NCBI GenBank assembly: GCA_024275635.1
Contig: JAJRYT010000145.1
Location: 1 to 46,972 of the forward strand
DNA length: 46,972 nt
Origin: Chloroflexota bacterium
Lineage (GTDB): Bacteria > Chloroflexota > Anaerolineae > Promineifilales > Promineifilaceae
Reading direction: 5' to 3'
Positions 33,360 to 42,544 of the stretch are shown in pieces. The notes under the pieces were generated by a model. The model made no database searches. It was given only the letters and a program-made list of their open reading frames with translations, and was not told where the DNA came from. How positions within the stretch are numbered: the stretch's first letter is position 1; each line of letters opens with the position of its first letter. The translations under genes were made by a program, and so were the position numbers.

Positions 33360-34466
33360 TCAATCCGGCATCATGTCCCGATAAACGGCCGTTGTCCGGG
33401 CCGCAATTTGTGCCTGGGTATAGTGGGTCAGGATGCGGGCACGGCCGTTTCGACCCAACGCATCGCGTAAATCCGGCGCCTGCATCAAGCGCCGCAAACG
33501 ATCGTGCAGGGCGTCCACATCATCCTCCGGGAAAATCAACCCGGCCTCCCCAATGACGTTAGGAATCTCGCCGCTGTCAGAGCCGATAACGGCCGTTTCA
33601 CACGCCATCGCCTCCACCAATACTCGGCCAAACTGCTCCTTCCAGTTGGGCAGCGTGCGCGAAGTCAGCGCTAACACATCCATCTGCTGCAAATAGGCCG
33701 GCATCTGCGCCGAAGAAATTGGGCCGTCAAACTGCACCCGGTTAGCAATGCCCAATTCCTGCGCCAGACGTTGCAGAAACGGCCGTTCCGGGCCATCGCC
33801 GGCAATAATCACCCGCCAGATGCCCGGCAGTTTCGCCGCCGCTTGCAGCAGCAAATCCACCCCCTTCTCCGGCACCAGCCGCCGGTTAGCCGAGCCAATC
33901 ACAAACCCACGCCCCCGGTCGCGCCGGGCTGGTGGGCAATACACATCAGGGTCAACGCCAAACTGGGGAATAACAACCTGCGGCCCCTCATACCCCTTTG
34001 CCGACCACACCGCCGCCGCTTCCTGGTTGCCAAAAATCGCCCCGTCCACCCCGGCCAACACCTGCCGCTCCAGCCATCTGAACGGGAAGGGGTAGCGGCG
34101 TTCTAGATTTTGCCAGCTAAAAAAGAGCGTCTTAGCACCCACCGTCTGCGCCTGCCGCATCGCCAAAAACGTCGCCAGATTGTACGGCTCCTCATCAATG
34201 TGAACGATGTCCGGCCGAAATTCTGCCAGCCGCTGTTTCAGGCGGGGAAAGTAATGCAGGTGGAAATGACCATTAAAACGAATCGGATCGGCTAACAAAC
34301 GGTAGCCATCGGTATGGCTGCGCTCCAACGCCACCAGCCCCGCCGGGTCCAACCAGACCGGCGGCACAATGACCAGTAGTTCCACATCATCAAAGCGGAC
34401 GATCTCTTCTAATTTTCTCTGGTAGGCCCCAACCAAACAGGCCTTTGAAACCATTAATACACGCAT
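33360..34466 (-). CDS. GT4-family glycosyltransferase
   Basis: A 368-residue GT-B fold enzyme. The C-terminal donor domain shows GSANRRLVPEKGVDLLLQAA (phosphate-binding loop), IIAGDGPERPFL, and EQFGRVLVEAMACETAVIGS (E-x7-E nucleotide-sugar motif) followed by GEIPNVIGEAGLIFP. It transfers a sugar from an NDP-sugar to a growing glycan at the inner face of the membrane. It is divergent from the GT-C gene at 34556 by 89 bp, so the two may be co-regulated. The acceptor cannot be inferred. Confidence 0.93.
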   Translation of the reverse strand: MRVLMVSKACLVGAYQRKLEEIVRFDDVELLVIVPPVWLDPAGLVALERSHTDGYRLLADPIRFNGHFHLHYFPRLKQRLAEFRPDIVHIDEEPYNLATFLAMRQAQTVGAKTLFFSWQNLERRYPFPFRWLERQVLAGVDGAIFGNQEAAAVWSAKGYEGPQVVIPQFGVDPDVYCPPARRDRGRGFVIGSANRRLVPEKGVDLLLQAAAKLPGIWRVIIAGDGPERPFLQRLAQELGIANRVQFDGPISSAQMPAYLQQMDVLALTSRTLPNWKEQFGRVLVEAMACETAVIGSDSGEIPNVIGEAGLIFPEDDVDALHDRLRRLMQAPDLRDALGRNGRARILTHYTQAQIAARTTAVYRDMMPD

Positions 34467-34497
34467 ACTTACTCACTTGCAAACTCGCTGCTTACTT

Positions 34498-34525
34498 TTG
34501 ACAGAGAACCTTATTTTGCTATACT
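34498..34525 (+). promoter_or_regulatory. Sigma-70-like promoter for the GT-C gene
   Basis: TTGACA (34498-34503), a 16-nt spacer and TATACT (34520-34525). The predicted start is near 34532, giving a leader of about 24 nt before ATG 34556. Confidence 0.7.
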
Positions 34526-34555
34526 TGCCGCGCTTTGACAACTACAGGTCAGGAT

Positions 34556-36484
34556 ATGAATTTCGAGCCAAAACGATTGCTTAGCTCACTCCAAACGGGG
34601 TGGGCTTTGTTGCTGTTTATACTTATCTTGGCCGGTGGGCTGCGCTTCTGGCAGTTGGCCCAACTGCCGCCGGGGTTGTATCGGGATGAGGCGTTTAACG
34701 GTCTGGATGCGCTAGATGTTTTAGACGGACAACAGGCGTGGTTTTTCCCGGCCAATAACGGCCGTGAACCAGCTTATATCTACCTGACGGCTTTGTTTGT
34801 GGCGATTTTCGGCCGTTCCGCGTTGGCGGTGCGGCTGGGAGCGGCGGTAGTCGGCACGCTGACAACCGGGCTAGTTTACCTGCTGGCGCGGGCCTGGTAC
34901 GGCCGTTCCACCGGACTCCTCGCTGCCTTCACCTGGGCGGTCACACTCTGGCCGGTTCACCTAAGCCGTATCGGGCTGCGCCCTATCCTGCTGGCGCCCT
35001 TTTTAGCCGCCGCCTTCTGGTTAGGCACACTGGCTTACCGGCGGCGGCAGCAATGGCTCTGGCTGATCGCCGGGCTGGTGTACGGGGCCGGATTTTACAC
35101 TTACCTGGCCATCCGGTTTACACCGCTGCTGCTGGCGGCGCTGGCCTTTTATTTGCTGGCGCGGGGAAAAGGAAAGGGGTTATGGCCGGGACTGCTTTGG
35201 TTTGGATTAGGCACGGCCGTCTCCCTCATCCCTTTCACCTTTCTCGTCATACAACAACCAGACATCCTGCTGGGGCGCGCCGGGCAGGTTTCCATTCTGA
35301 ATACGGCCGTTAACGGCGGCGATTTGTGGGCATCCGTATGGCAGCGCGGATGGCAAGCGTTGGGACTGTTCCTGTGGCAGGGTGATACTATTTTACGGCA
35401 CAACCCGGCCGGACGGCCCCTGTTTGACTGGTTCATGGCCGCCCCTTTTCTAGTGGGATTAGGCTGGTGTGGACGCCATTGGCGGCGGTCGGCAGCAATG
35501 GCCTTATTGTTGTGGACGGCCGTCATGCTCGGCCCCACCATTTTAGCCGCCGACACGCCCCATTTTTTGCGGGCGTCAGGACTGCTGCCCGGCGTCGTCA
35601 TCCTGCCCGCCATCGGCCTGGCCCAGTTGTGGCGGTGGGAACGACTGCCGGCCAGATGGCGTCAAGGAGTCGTGTTATTTTTAATGATGGGTAGTTTGGT
35701 CATGACAGTACGGGATTATGAGCGGTACGGCCGTGCCGCCGACACAGGCTATTTATTCGAGCAGGCGGCGCGCGCCTTGGCCGAAACAGTCAACGCCAGC
35801 CCGGCCGACGCCGCCATTTTCATGGACGACCGCTTCTGGTCGGGCTGGCCTTCCATCCCCTTCCTGGTCGCCAATCCCCATGTGTCCCGCTTCCGGCCGG
35901 AAGCGGGACTGCCGTCCCTGCCCGCAGCCAGCCAGTTGATTGTCTGGCCCTACGCCGCGCTCGATTTTATCCCTCCCGCCCTACCAGAAACGGCCCTGGT
36001 ACGGATCGAATCAGGGCCATTGCATCGCGGCGACCTGGAACCGAATGCGTATCCGCTCTACACGCGCTACCTGGTCAGCCCCGCTCCTGATTGGCCTACC
36101 ACGGCCACATTTGGCAATCAATTGGCGCTGCACCGGCCCGCTGTAGATCTGCTGGATGCGTCTACCCTGCAAATTGATCTGACCTGGTCAACGGAAACGG
36201 CCGTTCCCCGCCCCCTCACCCTGTTCATTCACATCCTCGGCCCGGCAGGGATGGCTGCCCAGCAAGACACGCCCCCCGGCAGCGACAACTGGCCGCATAG
36301 CTGGTGGCGGCCCGGTCTGCTGCTGTATGACCGGCACATCATCACATTGCCCGAACCCTTTGACCCTGATCGCCACCAGATAATCATCGGCCTGTACGAC
36401 TCCGAGACGAAAACCCGCCTCCCAATTTTTGACCCAGGCGGGAATGCTGCCAGCGATAGTTGGGAATTGAAGATTGATGAGTAA
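34556..36484 (+). CDS. GT-C membrane glycosyltransferase (PMT/ArnT-like)
   Basis: A 642-residue polytopic protein with about a dozen TM helices over residues 1-440. The first luminal loop carries the acidic signature PPGLYRDEAFNGLDALDVL (D-E catalytic pair), then FGRSALAVRLGAAVVGT and a TGLLAAFTWAV helix, the pattern of lipid-phosphate-sugar transferases. A C-terminal beta domain (about 530-640, LTLFIHILGPAGM) resembles the C-terminus of the larger membrane protein at 38761. The ATG at 34556 has GTCAGG 4 nt upstream. A TTG seven codons earlier is possible but less likely. The stop overlaps the next gene's ATG (ATGAGTAA). Confidence 0.85.
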   Translation: MNFEPKRLLSSLQTGWALLLFILILAGGLRFWQLAQLPPGLYRDEAFNGLDALDVLDGQQAWFFPANNGREPAYIYLTALFVAIFGRSALAVRLGAAVVGTLTTGLVYLLARAWYGRSTGLLAAFTWAVTLWPVHLSRIGLRPILLAPFLAAAFWLGTLAYRRRQQWLWLIAGLVYGAGFYTYLAIRFTPLLLAALAFYLLARGKGKGLWPGLLWFGLGTAVSLIPFTFLVIQQPDILLGRAGQVSILNTAVNGGDLWASVWQRGWQALGLFLWQGDTILRHNPAGRPLFDWFMAAPFLVGLGWCGRHWRRSAAMALLLWTAVMLGPTILAADTPHFLRASGLLPGVVILPAIGLAQLWRWERLPARWRQGVVLFLMMGSLVMTVRDYERYGRAADTGYLFEQAARALAETVNASPADAAIFMDDRFWSGWPSIPFLVANPHVSRFRPEAGLPSLPAASQLIVWPYAALDFIPPALPETALVRIESGPLHRGDLEPNAYPLYTRYLVSPAPDWPTTATFGNQLALHRPAVDLLDASTLQIDLTWSTETAVPRPLTLFIHILGPAGMAAQQDTPPGSDNWPHSWWRPGLLLYDRHIITLPEPFDPDRHQIIIGLYDSETKTRLPIFDPGGNAASDSWELKIDE

Positions 36485-37316
36485 CCATTCACCATTCACC
36501 ATTCACCATTCATTATTTCTTCTCCTCCTCGGTCTGCTGCTTGCCAGTCTGTCCCCGGCGCTGGCCCAACAGCCGCCCACACCTACGCCGAACACAGAAG
36601 GCAATATCTATGTGATTGTGCAAGCCAACGATTCGTTGTGGGCCATTGCCGCCCGCGCCGGAATCAGCCTGGCGGAACTGCTGGCGCTGAATAATTTGAC
36701 CGAAGACGCCATCATTACGCCGGGTCAGCGCCTGCTCGTCGGGCAAGGCCCGCCGCCGGTGACGCCAACGATTCCCGTCCCTCCCACACTGACACCCACC
36801 AAACCGCCGCCGCCGCCCTCGGCAACGGCCGTTCCCCCGCCCCGCACCGCCCTCTGCCTCCAGGCTTTCGCCGACCTGAACCGCAACGGCGTCCACGACG
36901 CCGGGGAACCGTTCAAAGCGGCCGTCGCCTTCACTGTCTTCAATGACCGGGAAGTCGTTGGCAACTACGTCACCGACGGCATTTCCGAGCCGTATTGTCT
37001 GGAAAATTTAACGGCCGGTGAATATAAAATCACCCGCTCCGTCAGAAAAGACGAAACGCTGACAACGGAAGGCGACTGGACAATTATACTGGCTCCAGGC
37101 AATGTAGTGGAGATGGTCTTTGGCAGTTATACGGCCGTTACCCCCACCCCGGTCACCCCGCCCGCCATCAGAGCAGCCACGCCTGAACCTCCGTCCGCAC
37201 AAACTTCAGAGGTAGTGGAAAACGGCCGTCCAAATTCAATTTTCATTGGCGCGTCCCTTGTGGTAATCTTCTTGTTGGCCGGCTGGCTTTTCAACCGGCG
37301 GTTAAATCAAAAATAA
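36477..37316 (+). CDS. LysM plus SdrD-B-like stalk protein, C-terminally anchored
   Basis: A 279-residue surface protein. The signal peptide begins MSNHSPFTIHHSLF, a segment coded by a heptamer repeat (accattc units). A LysM domain (about 45-95, YVIVQANDSLWAIAARAGIS) for peptidoglycan binding is followed by a Pro/Thr linker, then an SdrD-B-like beta domain (FADLNRNGVHDAGE) and a C-terminal TM plus basic tail (FNRRLNQK). Its beta domain is paralogous to that of the next gene. Its start overlaps the GT-C stop, so it is in the same operon. Binding cell wall and displaying a glycosylated stalk is inferred. Confidence 0.85.
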   Translation: MSNHSPFTIHHSLFLLLLGLLLASLSPALAQQPPTPTPNTEGNIYVIVQANDSLWAIAARAGISLAELLALNNLTEDAIITPGQRLLVGQGPPPVTPTIPVPPTLTPTKPPPPPSATAVPPPRTALCLQAFADLNRNGVHDAGEPFKAAVAFTVFNDREVVGNYVTDGISEPYCLENLTAGEYKITRSVRKDETLTTEGDWTIILAPGNVVEMVFGSYTAVTPTPVTPPAIRAATPEPPSAQTSEVVENGRPNSIFIGASLVVIFLLAGWLFNRRLNQK

Positions 37317-37368
37317 TCCAAAAAACTTTTCCCGCAGCCAACTGCCAGGAAAGTGAAAGGTAAGAAAT

Positions 37369-38673
37369 ATGAAACGCACACATTTAACTTTAACACAACT
37401 ACTAATCATCTTTATGCTGGTATTCAGCGCTGTTCAGGCTGCGCCGACAGCCGCCGCCCCCACCCAGCAAACCAACTTACTCACCAACGGCGGCTTTGAA
37501 GCCCCCTACAATGGGGACGGCTCAGCCAGCGGCTGGGTTCGTTGGGATCGCGTCAGCAGCGCCGACCAATTTGGCGACTGCACCAACGGCTATCACAAAA
37601 GCCCGCGTTGGGGCATGGCCACCGATTTCATCCACGGCGGCGGCGCATCGCAATACGTGGGCAACAACTGGGACACCTGGGCCGGCGGCGTCTGGCAAAC
37701 CGTCTCTGTTGTGCCTGGAACCACCTACGAATTCAAATTTTACGGCCGGGGCTATGGCTCCATGCAGTCCAGCGACCCCTCCTACACCGGCCTGAACATG
37801 AACATGCGGGCCGGGATTGACCCCAACGGCAGCGGCTTGTGGAGCGACAGCGATATGATTTGGAGCGCAACCAGTTCCCCGCATGACCGCTGGGATTTAT
37901 TCTCCCTCCAGGCAACCGCCACCGGCGATAAGATGACCGTTTTCATAGCCGCCGATTGGGCTGTGAAAGGCGTCAATCAATGCTACAAATTCCTCAACAC
38001 CTATTACGACGACGCCTCCCTGGTTGAAGTCGCGCCGCCAGCGACCAACACACCAGTTCCGCCGCCCACCTCGCCCCCGCCGCCGCCGGCAACCAGTACG
38101 CCCATCCCCACCGCCACCCCCATCCCCACGGAGACCCCGATTCCCACTGAAACGCCCATTCCCCCCACGCCAACCCCAACCGGCGCAACCATCTGCGTCA
38201 ACGCCTTTGCCGATGACAACGCCAACGGCGTACACGACAGCAGCGAAGGATACATGGCCGGGGTCACTTTCACCATTGCCAGCAATGGACAGGTGATGAG
38301 CCAGGTCGTGTCGGCCGGCAACGAAAACCCAGTTTGTGTGGCGGGGATGATGGCTGGCAACTACCAGATAGCCCAAATTGTGCCCGGACGCCTGGAAATG
38401 ACGACGGCGGCCAATGCGCCGCTGGACGTTGTTGCCGGCAAGACATATGGCGTGGAGTTTGGCAGCCGCCTGCGCCCGGCCGATAGCGCCGATACCGGCC
38501 AGGCCGTAGCCAACAATCCCGCACCGACCGCCTCGGCTGAAGCAGCGCCCAGTCCGGCCCCGGCTGAAGAAGGAAGTGGTTTAAGCCTGATTGCCATCAG
38601 CGGTCTTGTGGTGATGGTATTGGCAGTTATTTTACTGGGGGCGCTCATCTTCCTGGTTTTGAAGAAGCAATAG
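37369..38673 (+). CDS. Surface protein: CBM-like domain, Pro/Thr stalk, SdrD-B-like domain, anchor
   Basis: A 434-residue secreted type I membrane protein. After the signal peptide (about 1-30), residues 35-215 form a carbohydrate-binding-module-like beta-sandwich (LLTNGGFEAPYNGDG, then DTWAGGVWQTVSVVPG). Then comes a stalk of TPIPTETPIPTE repeats (about 220-275), probably O-glycosylated, a second SdrD-B-like domain (FADDNANGVHDSSEG) and a C-terminal TM with KKQ. Its order repeats that of the LysM gene before it. The membrane glycosyltransferases on both sides suggest it is a glycosylation target. Confidence 0.82.
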   Translation: MKRTHLTLTQLLIIFMLVFSAVQAAPTAAAPTQQTNLLTNGGFEAPYNGDGSASGWVRWDRVSSADQFGDCTNGYHKSPRWGMATDFIHGGGASQYVGNNWDTWAGGVWQTVSVVPGTTYEFKFYGRGYGSMQSSDPSYTGLNMNMRAGIDPNGSGLWSDSDMIWSATSSPHDRWDLFSLQATATGDKMTVFIAADWAVKGVNQCYKFLNTYYDDASLVEVAPPATNTPVPPPTSPPPPPATSTPIPTATPIPTETPIPTETPIPPTPTPTGATICVNAFADDNANGVHDSSEGYMAGVTFTIASNGQVMSQVVSAGNENPVCVAGMMAGNYQIAQIVPGRLEMTTAANAPLDVVAGKTYGVEFGSRLRPADSADTGQAVANNPAPTASAEAAPSPAPAEEGSGLSLIAISGLVVMVLAVILLGALIFLVLKKQ

Positions 38674-38675
38674 GT

Positions 38676-38763
38676 GGTGAGTGATGAGTGGTGAGTGATG
38701 AGTGGTGAGTAATGAGTGATGAGTAATGAGTGATGAGTAATGAGTAATGAGTGATGAGTGATG
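38676..38763. repeat. gagtgatgagtaat tandem repeat array
   Basis: About eleven to twelve units of gagtgat/gagtaat/gagtggt are in tandem. The last unit supplies the ATG and possibly the GTG start of the downstream gene (38758-38763). Confidence 0.85.
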
Positions 38764-41700
38764 AGCCGTAAGCGAATTTCGTTTCACGCATCACGCATTA
38801 AAAATTACGTTTTACGTTATCGGTTTTTGGCGGCTGCGTTGGCGATTGCCTTCGCAGCCGCTTTGCCTTTGCTGGCCGGGCCGGGGCTGCTGAATACGCG
38901 GGGGGGCGGGGACAGCCCGTTTTTGCTGCAAAGGGTGCAACAGTTGGAAACGGCCGTCCTCTCCGGCCATTTCCCAGCGCGTTGGATGCCAGATGCGAAT
39001 TACGGCTATGGCTATCCATTCTTCAACTACTACGCGCCGCTTTCCATTTACACTGCCCTGCTCTTTCGCATCATCGGTTTCAGCTACGTCGGCTCAATTC
39101 AACTCTCGCAGTTAGCCGGTTTTTTGGTTTCTGCCGGGGGCATGTTTCATCTGGCGCGCCGCTGGTTCAACAGCGAGTGGGCGGGGCTGCTAGCGTCGGC
39201 GGCTTACACCATTGCCCCATTCCACATGGTCAACGTCTACACCCGCGGCGACTCGCTGGCCGAGTTTTGGGCGATGGCGTTTTATCCGTTGGCAGTTTTG
39301 GCGGTGGATGGGGTGGCAAGGGGCAAGTCGACAAGTTGGCAAGTTAGCAAGCGGCAAGTGGCTATGCTGGCATTGGCGTATGCCGGACTAATCCTCAGCC
39401 ACAACATTTCAGCCATGATTTTTTCCCCGTTTTTGCTGCTGTACATTTTCCTGCGCTTACCCAAGCGTTCATTCACAATTCACAATTCACAATTCATTAT
39501 TCATTATTCCGCCGCCCTCCTCCTCGCCTTCGCCCTGGCCGCCTGGTTTTTCATCCCGGCGCTGGCGGAACAATCACTGGCCCAGCTTGGCCCGGTTACA
39601 GAGGGATATTTCCATTTCAGTAATCATTTTCGGGGGACGAATTTGATTCAGGGGAATTTTTTCTTTGATTACAACCCGGATGGCGGCGTGGCTTTTAAGA
39701 TGGGGTTGGCGCAGGCGGTAACGGCCGTTCTCGGTATGCTGGTTTGGCTGCGGAAAGGACGGGGGGAACGGCCGTTTCTCTTCACCGCGGCCACATTCTT
39801 CATCGCCACCTTCATGATCACGCCGCTTTCCCGGCCGTTGTGGGATCATTTGCCCTTGCTCTCCTTCACCCAATTCCCCTGGCGGTTCTTGTCGGTGCAG
39901 GCATTTGCCGGCGCGCTGGCGGCGGGCGGATTGGCGCTGCCCTCTATACGAAAACGAGTTGTGACCGGAACGGCCGTTCTCCTCCTGGCTGCCGGGTTGG
40001 GCCGCTTGCCAACTGATTATCTAACCTTAACCGATGCCGACGTGACGGCCGAAAAGCTGGCCCAGTATGAATGGTTCAGCGGCAACATCGGCACCACCAT
40101 CAGCGCCGAATATCTGCCGCCAACCGTCCAGCCGCGCCCCACCACCAGCGCCTGGCTGACCACAGGCGAACGGGACACAGTTCTCACCCTATCCGGGAAA
40201 CTGCTGACCGCCCAACGGCTGAACGACCGGCTGACACATCAAATCTGGGAGGTGGAGACGGCCGTTTCGTCCACCCTCATTTTCCCCACAATGCACTGGC
40301 CCGGCTGGGTTGGCGCGTTGGATCGGGAACAGATAGAGATACGGCCGTCTCCCGGTTCCGGCCTCATCATGCTGAACGTGCCGCCGGGAAAACATATCGT
40401 TACCTTGCAATTAAAACGCACCCCGATCCGGCTGGCAGCGGAATGGGTTTCGCTGACCGCTTTCCTCCTTACACTTTGGCTTCTCAAACCTGCGCGGTTT
40501 AGAAAACCTCGCAGGTCTCACGCATTGACCCTCATCGCCTTCGCAGCCGTTACGATACTCCTTCATCGCCGGCCAATATCCGCACTGCCGCCCAACGATC
40601 TAACCTGGGATTTTGCTCAAATGGGCTACCTGCATCACGACGACACGGTTCGTTTTGATGATGGCAATGTGCTGGCAAGTTACGCATACAGTCATGATGT
40701 CATATCCCCCGGGGAGACGCTCACCATCACGCTCAACTGGCAAACCAGCAGCGCAACAGAAGCTGAATTAGCCTTAACAACCCCGGCCAAGAGCCGCTTC
40801 CCTCTGGCGCCGCTGCTGGCCCAAGAAAGCCAGCCGGTTGCCGCTGGGCCGGCGCTCTACCAGTTCACCATCCCCGATGATGCTCCGCCCGGTTTGTTTG
40901 TTCCTCTGTTGAAATTAGAAGACGGCCGTCCCCTCCTGCCATCAGGTAAAACGCGCGGCGAGTTGTATTTACGGCCGTTCCGCGTCATTCAATCATCAAT
41001 CATCAATCATCAATCATCCACTCTTGACGCGCGCGCAGGCCAAGCGACGAGGCAAGACAACACGCTAACCCTCCACCTCGCCTGGTTCACGCCGCAGCCA
41101 CTCAGCCGCAATTACAACGTCTCTCTGCGCCTGTTGGATGCCGCTGGCGCCGTTCTCTCCCAGTTCGACGCGCAACCCGGCTATGGCTATTTGCCCAGCG
41201 GCGGCTGGCCTACCGGGGATTGGGTGCATGATTGGCTGTCGCTGCCCCTGCCGGAATCGCTGCCAGGAAATGCGCCTTATGCGGTGACGGCTCATTTGTA
41301 TGCCGTCGACACCGGGGAAATAGTTCTCACGCGGCGGTTGGGGGAACTGGATGATTTGTTGGTTTTCCAAGCGCAAACACCTGTTTTTGAATTACCCAAT
41401 GATATGATAGGAGGAGAAACGGCCGTTTTCGCCAACGACGCCGGACCGCTCATCCAACTCATGGGCTACAGCAGCGCAGAAAATAACCTGACTCTTTACT
41501 GGCAGGCATTAACCGCCACCCCAACCAACTACACCCGCTTCGTCCACCTCGTCAATCCCACCAACGGCGACATCCTGGCCCAAGTAGACGGCTACCCACT
41601 CGGCAACAGTTACCCCACCAGCCAATGGTCGCCCAACGAAATAATCACCTACACGGTGCGCTTACCCGCAGCGCCAGGTGAATATGAGATTATGATTGGG

Positions 41701-41796
41701 TTTTATGAGAATTTGGGGAGTAGGTGGCCCCGGTTAACGGCCGTCGCCCCCAACGGCGCCATTTTCCCCGACAACAGGGTGAAGATTGATGATTGA
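38761..41796 (+). CDS. Large membrane protein, PTPS-related GT-C-like
   Basis: A 1011-residue protein with an N-terminal polytopic region (about 12 TM helices, residues 15-500) that includes NYGYGYPFFNYYAPLSIYTA and HLARRWFNSEWAGLLASAAY. This pattern is that of the large 6-pyruvoyl-tetrahydropterin-synthase-related membrane proteins, which group near GT-C/YfhO proteins. Residues about 560-620 include a basic helix coded by a palindromic repeat (40488-40516). Residues 620-1011 are beta-rich and outward-facing, with a C-terminal sandwich (TRFVHLVNPTNGDILAQVDG) like that of the GT-C gene. It also contains two heptamer-repeat insertions (39469-39510, 40986-41020). Probably surface polysaccharide assembly; not certain. 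Possible GTG start at 38758. Confidence 0.75.
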   Translation: MSRKRISFHASRIKNYVLRYRFLAAALAIAFAAALPLLAGPGLLNTRGGGDSPFLLQRVQQLETAVLSGHFPARWMPDANYGYGYPFFNYYAPLSIYTALLFRIIGFSYVGSIQLSQLAGFLVSAGGMFHLARRWFNSEWAGLLASAAYTIAPFHMVNVYTRGDSLAEFWAMAFYPLAVLAVDGVARGKSTSWQVSKRQVAMLALAYAGLILSHNISAMIFSPFLLLYIFLRLPKRSFTIHNSQFIIHYSAALLLAFALAAWFFIPALAEQSLAQLGPVTEGYFHFSNHFRGTNLIQGNFFFDYNPDGGVAFKMGLAQAVTAVLGMLVWLRKGRGERPFLFTAATFFIATFMITPLSRPLWDHLPLLSFTQFPWRFLSVQAFAGALAAGGLALPSIRKRVVTGTAVLLLAAGLGRLPTDYLTLTDADVTAEKLAQYEWFSGNIGTTISAEYLPPTVQPRPTTSAWLTTGERDTVLTLSGKLLTAQRLNDRLTHQIWEVETAVSSTLIFPTMHWPGWVGALDREQIEIRPSPGSGLIMLNVPPGKHIVTLQLKRTPIRLAAEWVSLTAFLLTLWLLKPARFRKPRRSHALTLIAFAAVTILLHRRPISALPPNDLTWDFAQMGYLHHDDTVRFDDGNVLASYAYSHDVISPGETLTITLNWQTSSATEAELALTTPAKSRFPLAPLLAQESQPVAAGPALYQFTIPDDAPPGLFVPLLKLEDGRPLLPSGKTRGELYLRPFRVIQSSIINHQSSTLDARAGQATRQDNTLTLHLAWFTPQPLSRNYNVSLRLLDAAGAVLSQFDAQPGYGYLPSGGWPTGDWVHDWLSLPLPESLPGNAPYAVTAHLYAVDTGEIVLTRRLGELDDLLVFQAQTPVFELPNDMIGGETAVFANDAGPLIQLMGYSSAENNLTLYWQALTATPTNYTRFVHLVNPTNGDILAQVDGYPLGNSYPTSQWSPNEIITYTVRLPAAPGEYEIMIGFYENLGSRWPRLTAVAPNGAIFPDNRVKIDD
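40488..40516. repeat. REP-like palindrome inside a coding sequence
   Basis: acctgcgcggttt (40488-40500), ag, then aaaacctcgcaggt (40503-40516). It is the same unit as 44702-44731 (acctgcgaggttt-cgg-aaaacctcgcaggt), with one base changed and one removed from the loop. It encodes KPARFRKPRR in the large membrane protein. Confidence 0.8.
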
Positions 41797-41835
41797 TGAT
41801 TGGAGATCGCACAATCATCAGTCTTTAATCTTCAA
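41779..41835. repeat. gattgat repeat hairpin, convergent gene ends
   Basis: gaagattgatgattgatgatt pairs imperfectly with aatcatcagtctttaatcttc. It covers the stop of the large membrane protein and the end of the peroxiredoxin gene, so it may end both transcripts. Confidence 0.6.
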
Positions 41836-42293
41836 TCACTCCCCAAAAACTTCACCGCCCGTTCAATACTTTTCTTGGGGCTGATTTTATACTGTGTATC
41901 GGCAATTTTCCCGTCAGTGTCAATGATAAAATGGCTGCGGATGATGCCCATGTAGGCACGGCCGTACAGCTTCCTCTCGCCCCATACCGCATACGCCTCG
42001 GCTGCCTGATGTTCCGGGTCAGATAACAGCAAATACGGGAACCCTTCCTCGGCCCGCCATTTGGCCAACTTTTCCGGCGCATCGGGACTAACACCCAACA
42101 CCACCGCGCCATTGGCCTCAATCGCCGGGTAATTATCGCGGAAGCCACACGCCTGCGTAGTACAGCCCGGCGTGGCCGCTTTGGGGTAGAAAAACAAGAC
42201 TACCCGCCGCCCGCGAAAATCAGAAAGCTTTACTGGCTGCCCTTCATCGGACAATAATTCAAAATCTGGCGCCACATCGCCTACGTTTAACAT
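41832..42293 (-). CDS. bcp: Peroxiredoxin (BCP family)
   Basis: A 153-residue thiol peroxidase reducing hydrogen or alkyl peroxides. Key motifs are [31 protein letters not shown] (the first Cys is peroxidatic, the second the resolving Cys typical of Q-type BCP) and VLGVSPD. A terminal [17 protein letters not shown] and DTDGKI follow. The ATG at 42293 has AAGGGGA 8 nt upstream; the longer frame would include repeat DNA. A perfect palindrome lies 48 nt upstream. Cytoplasmic, with thioredoxin as the usual electron donor. Confidence 0.93.
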   Translation of the reverse strand: MLNVGDVAPDFELLSDEGQPVKLSDFRGRRVVLFFYPKAATPGCTTQACGFRDNYPAIEANGAVVLGVSPDAPEKLAKWRAEEGFPYLLLSDPEHQAAEAYAVWGERKLYGRAYMGIIRSHFIIDTDGKIADTQYKISPKKSIERAVKFLGSD

Positions 42294-42340
42294 AGAAATC
42301 CCCTTGAAATGAGATGATAACATTGTAACCTGGACACACC

Positions 42341-42373
42341 AGATTACAAAAGTCTGGCAGACTTTTGTAATCT
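42341..42373. repeat. 33-bp nearly perfect palindrome
   Basis: agattacaaaagtctg, one central base, then cagacttttgtaatct: 16-bp exact arms. It shares agattacaaaagt with the MITE-like element at 2311-2373. Sitting upstream of the peroxiredoxin gene, it could be a mobile repeat or an operator. Confidence 0.75.
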
Positions 42374-42544
42374 CGCGCAATTATAACCAATTCATAACCT
42401 TATTCAGGACTGTTATCCCATTCAAATACGGCCGTTTTTCGGCACAATTAAGTTATCAATATTTAATCGTCGTAAATTTCATCAGTAAAATTATGTTGCA
42501 TTATATTTACCCAGTTCGCCTAGAAGTATATTTGGAGGATCACT

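Noticed and set aside
38676-38763. Tandem gagtgat array considered as a CRISPR array
   Set aside because: Units are 7 bp without spacers; no cas genes nearby.
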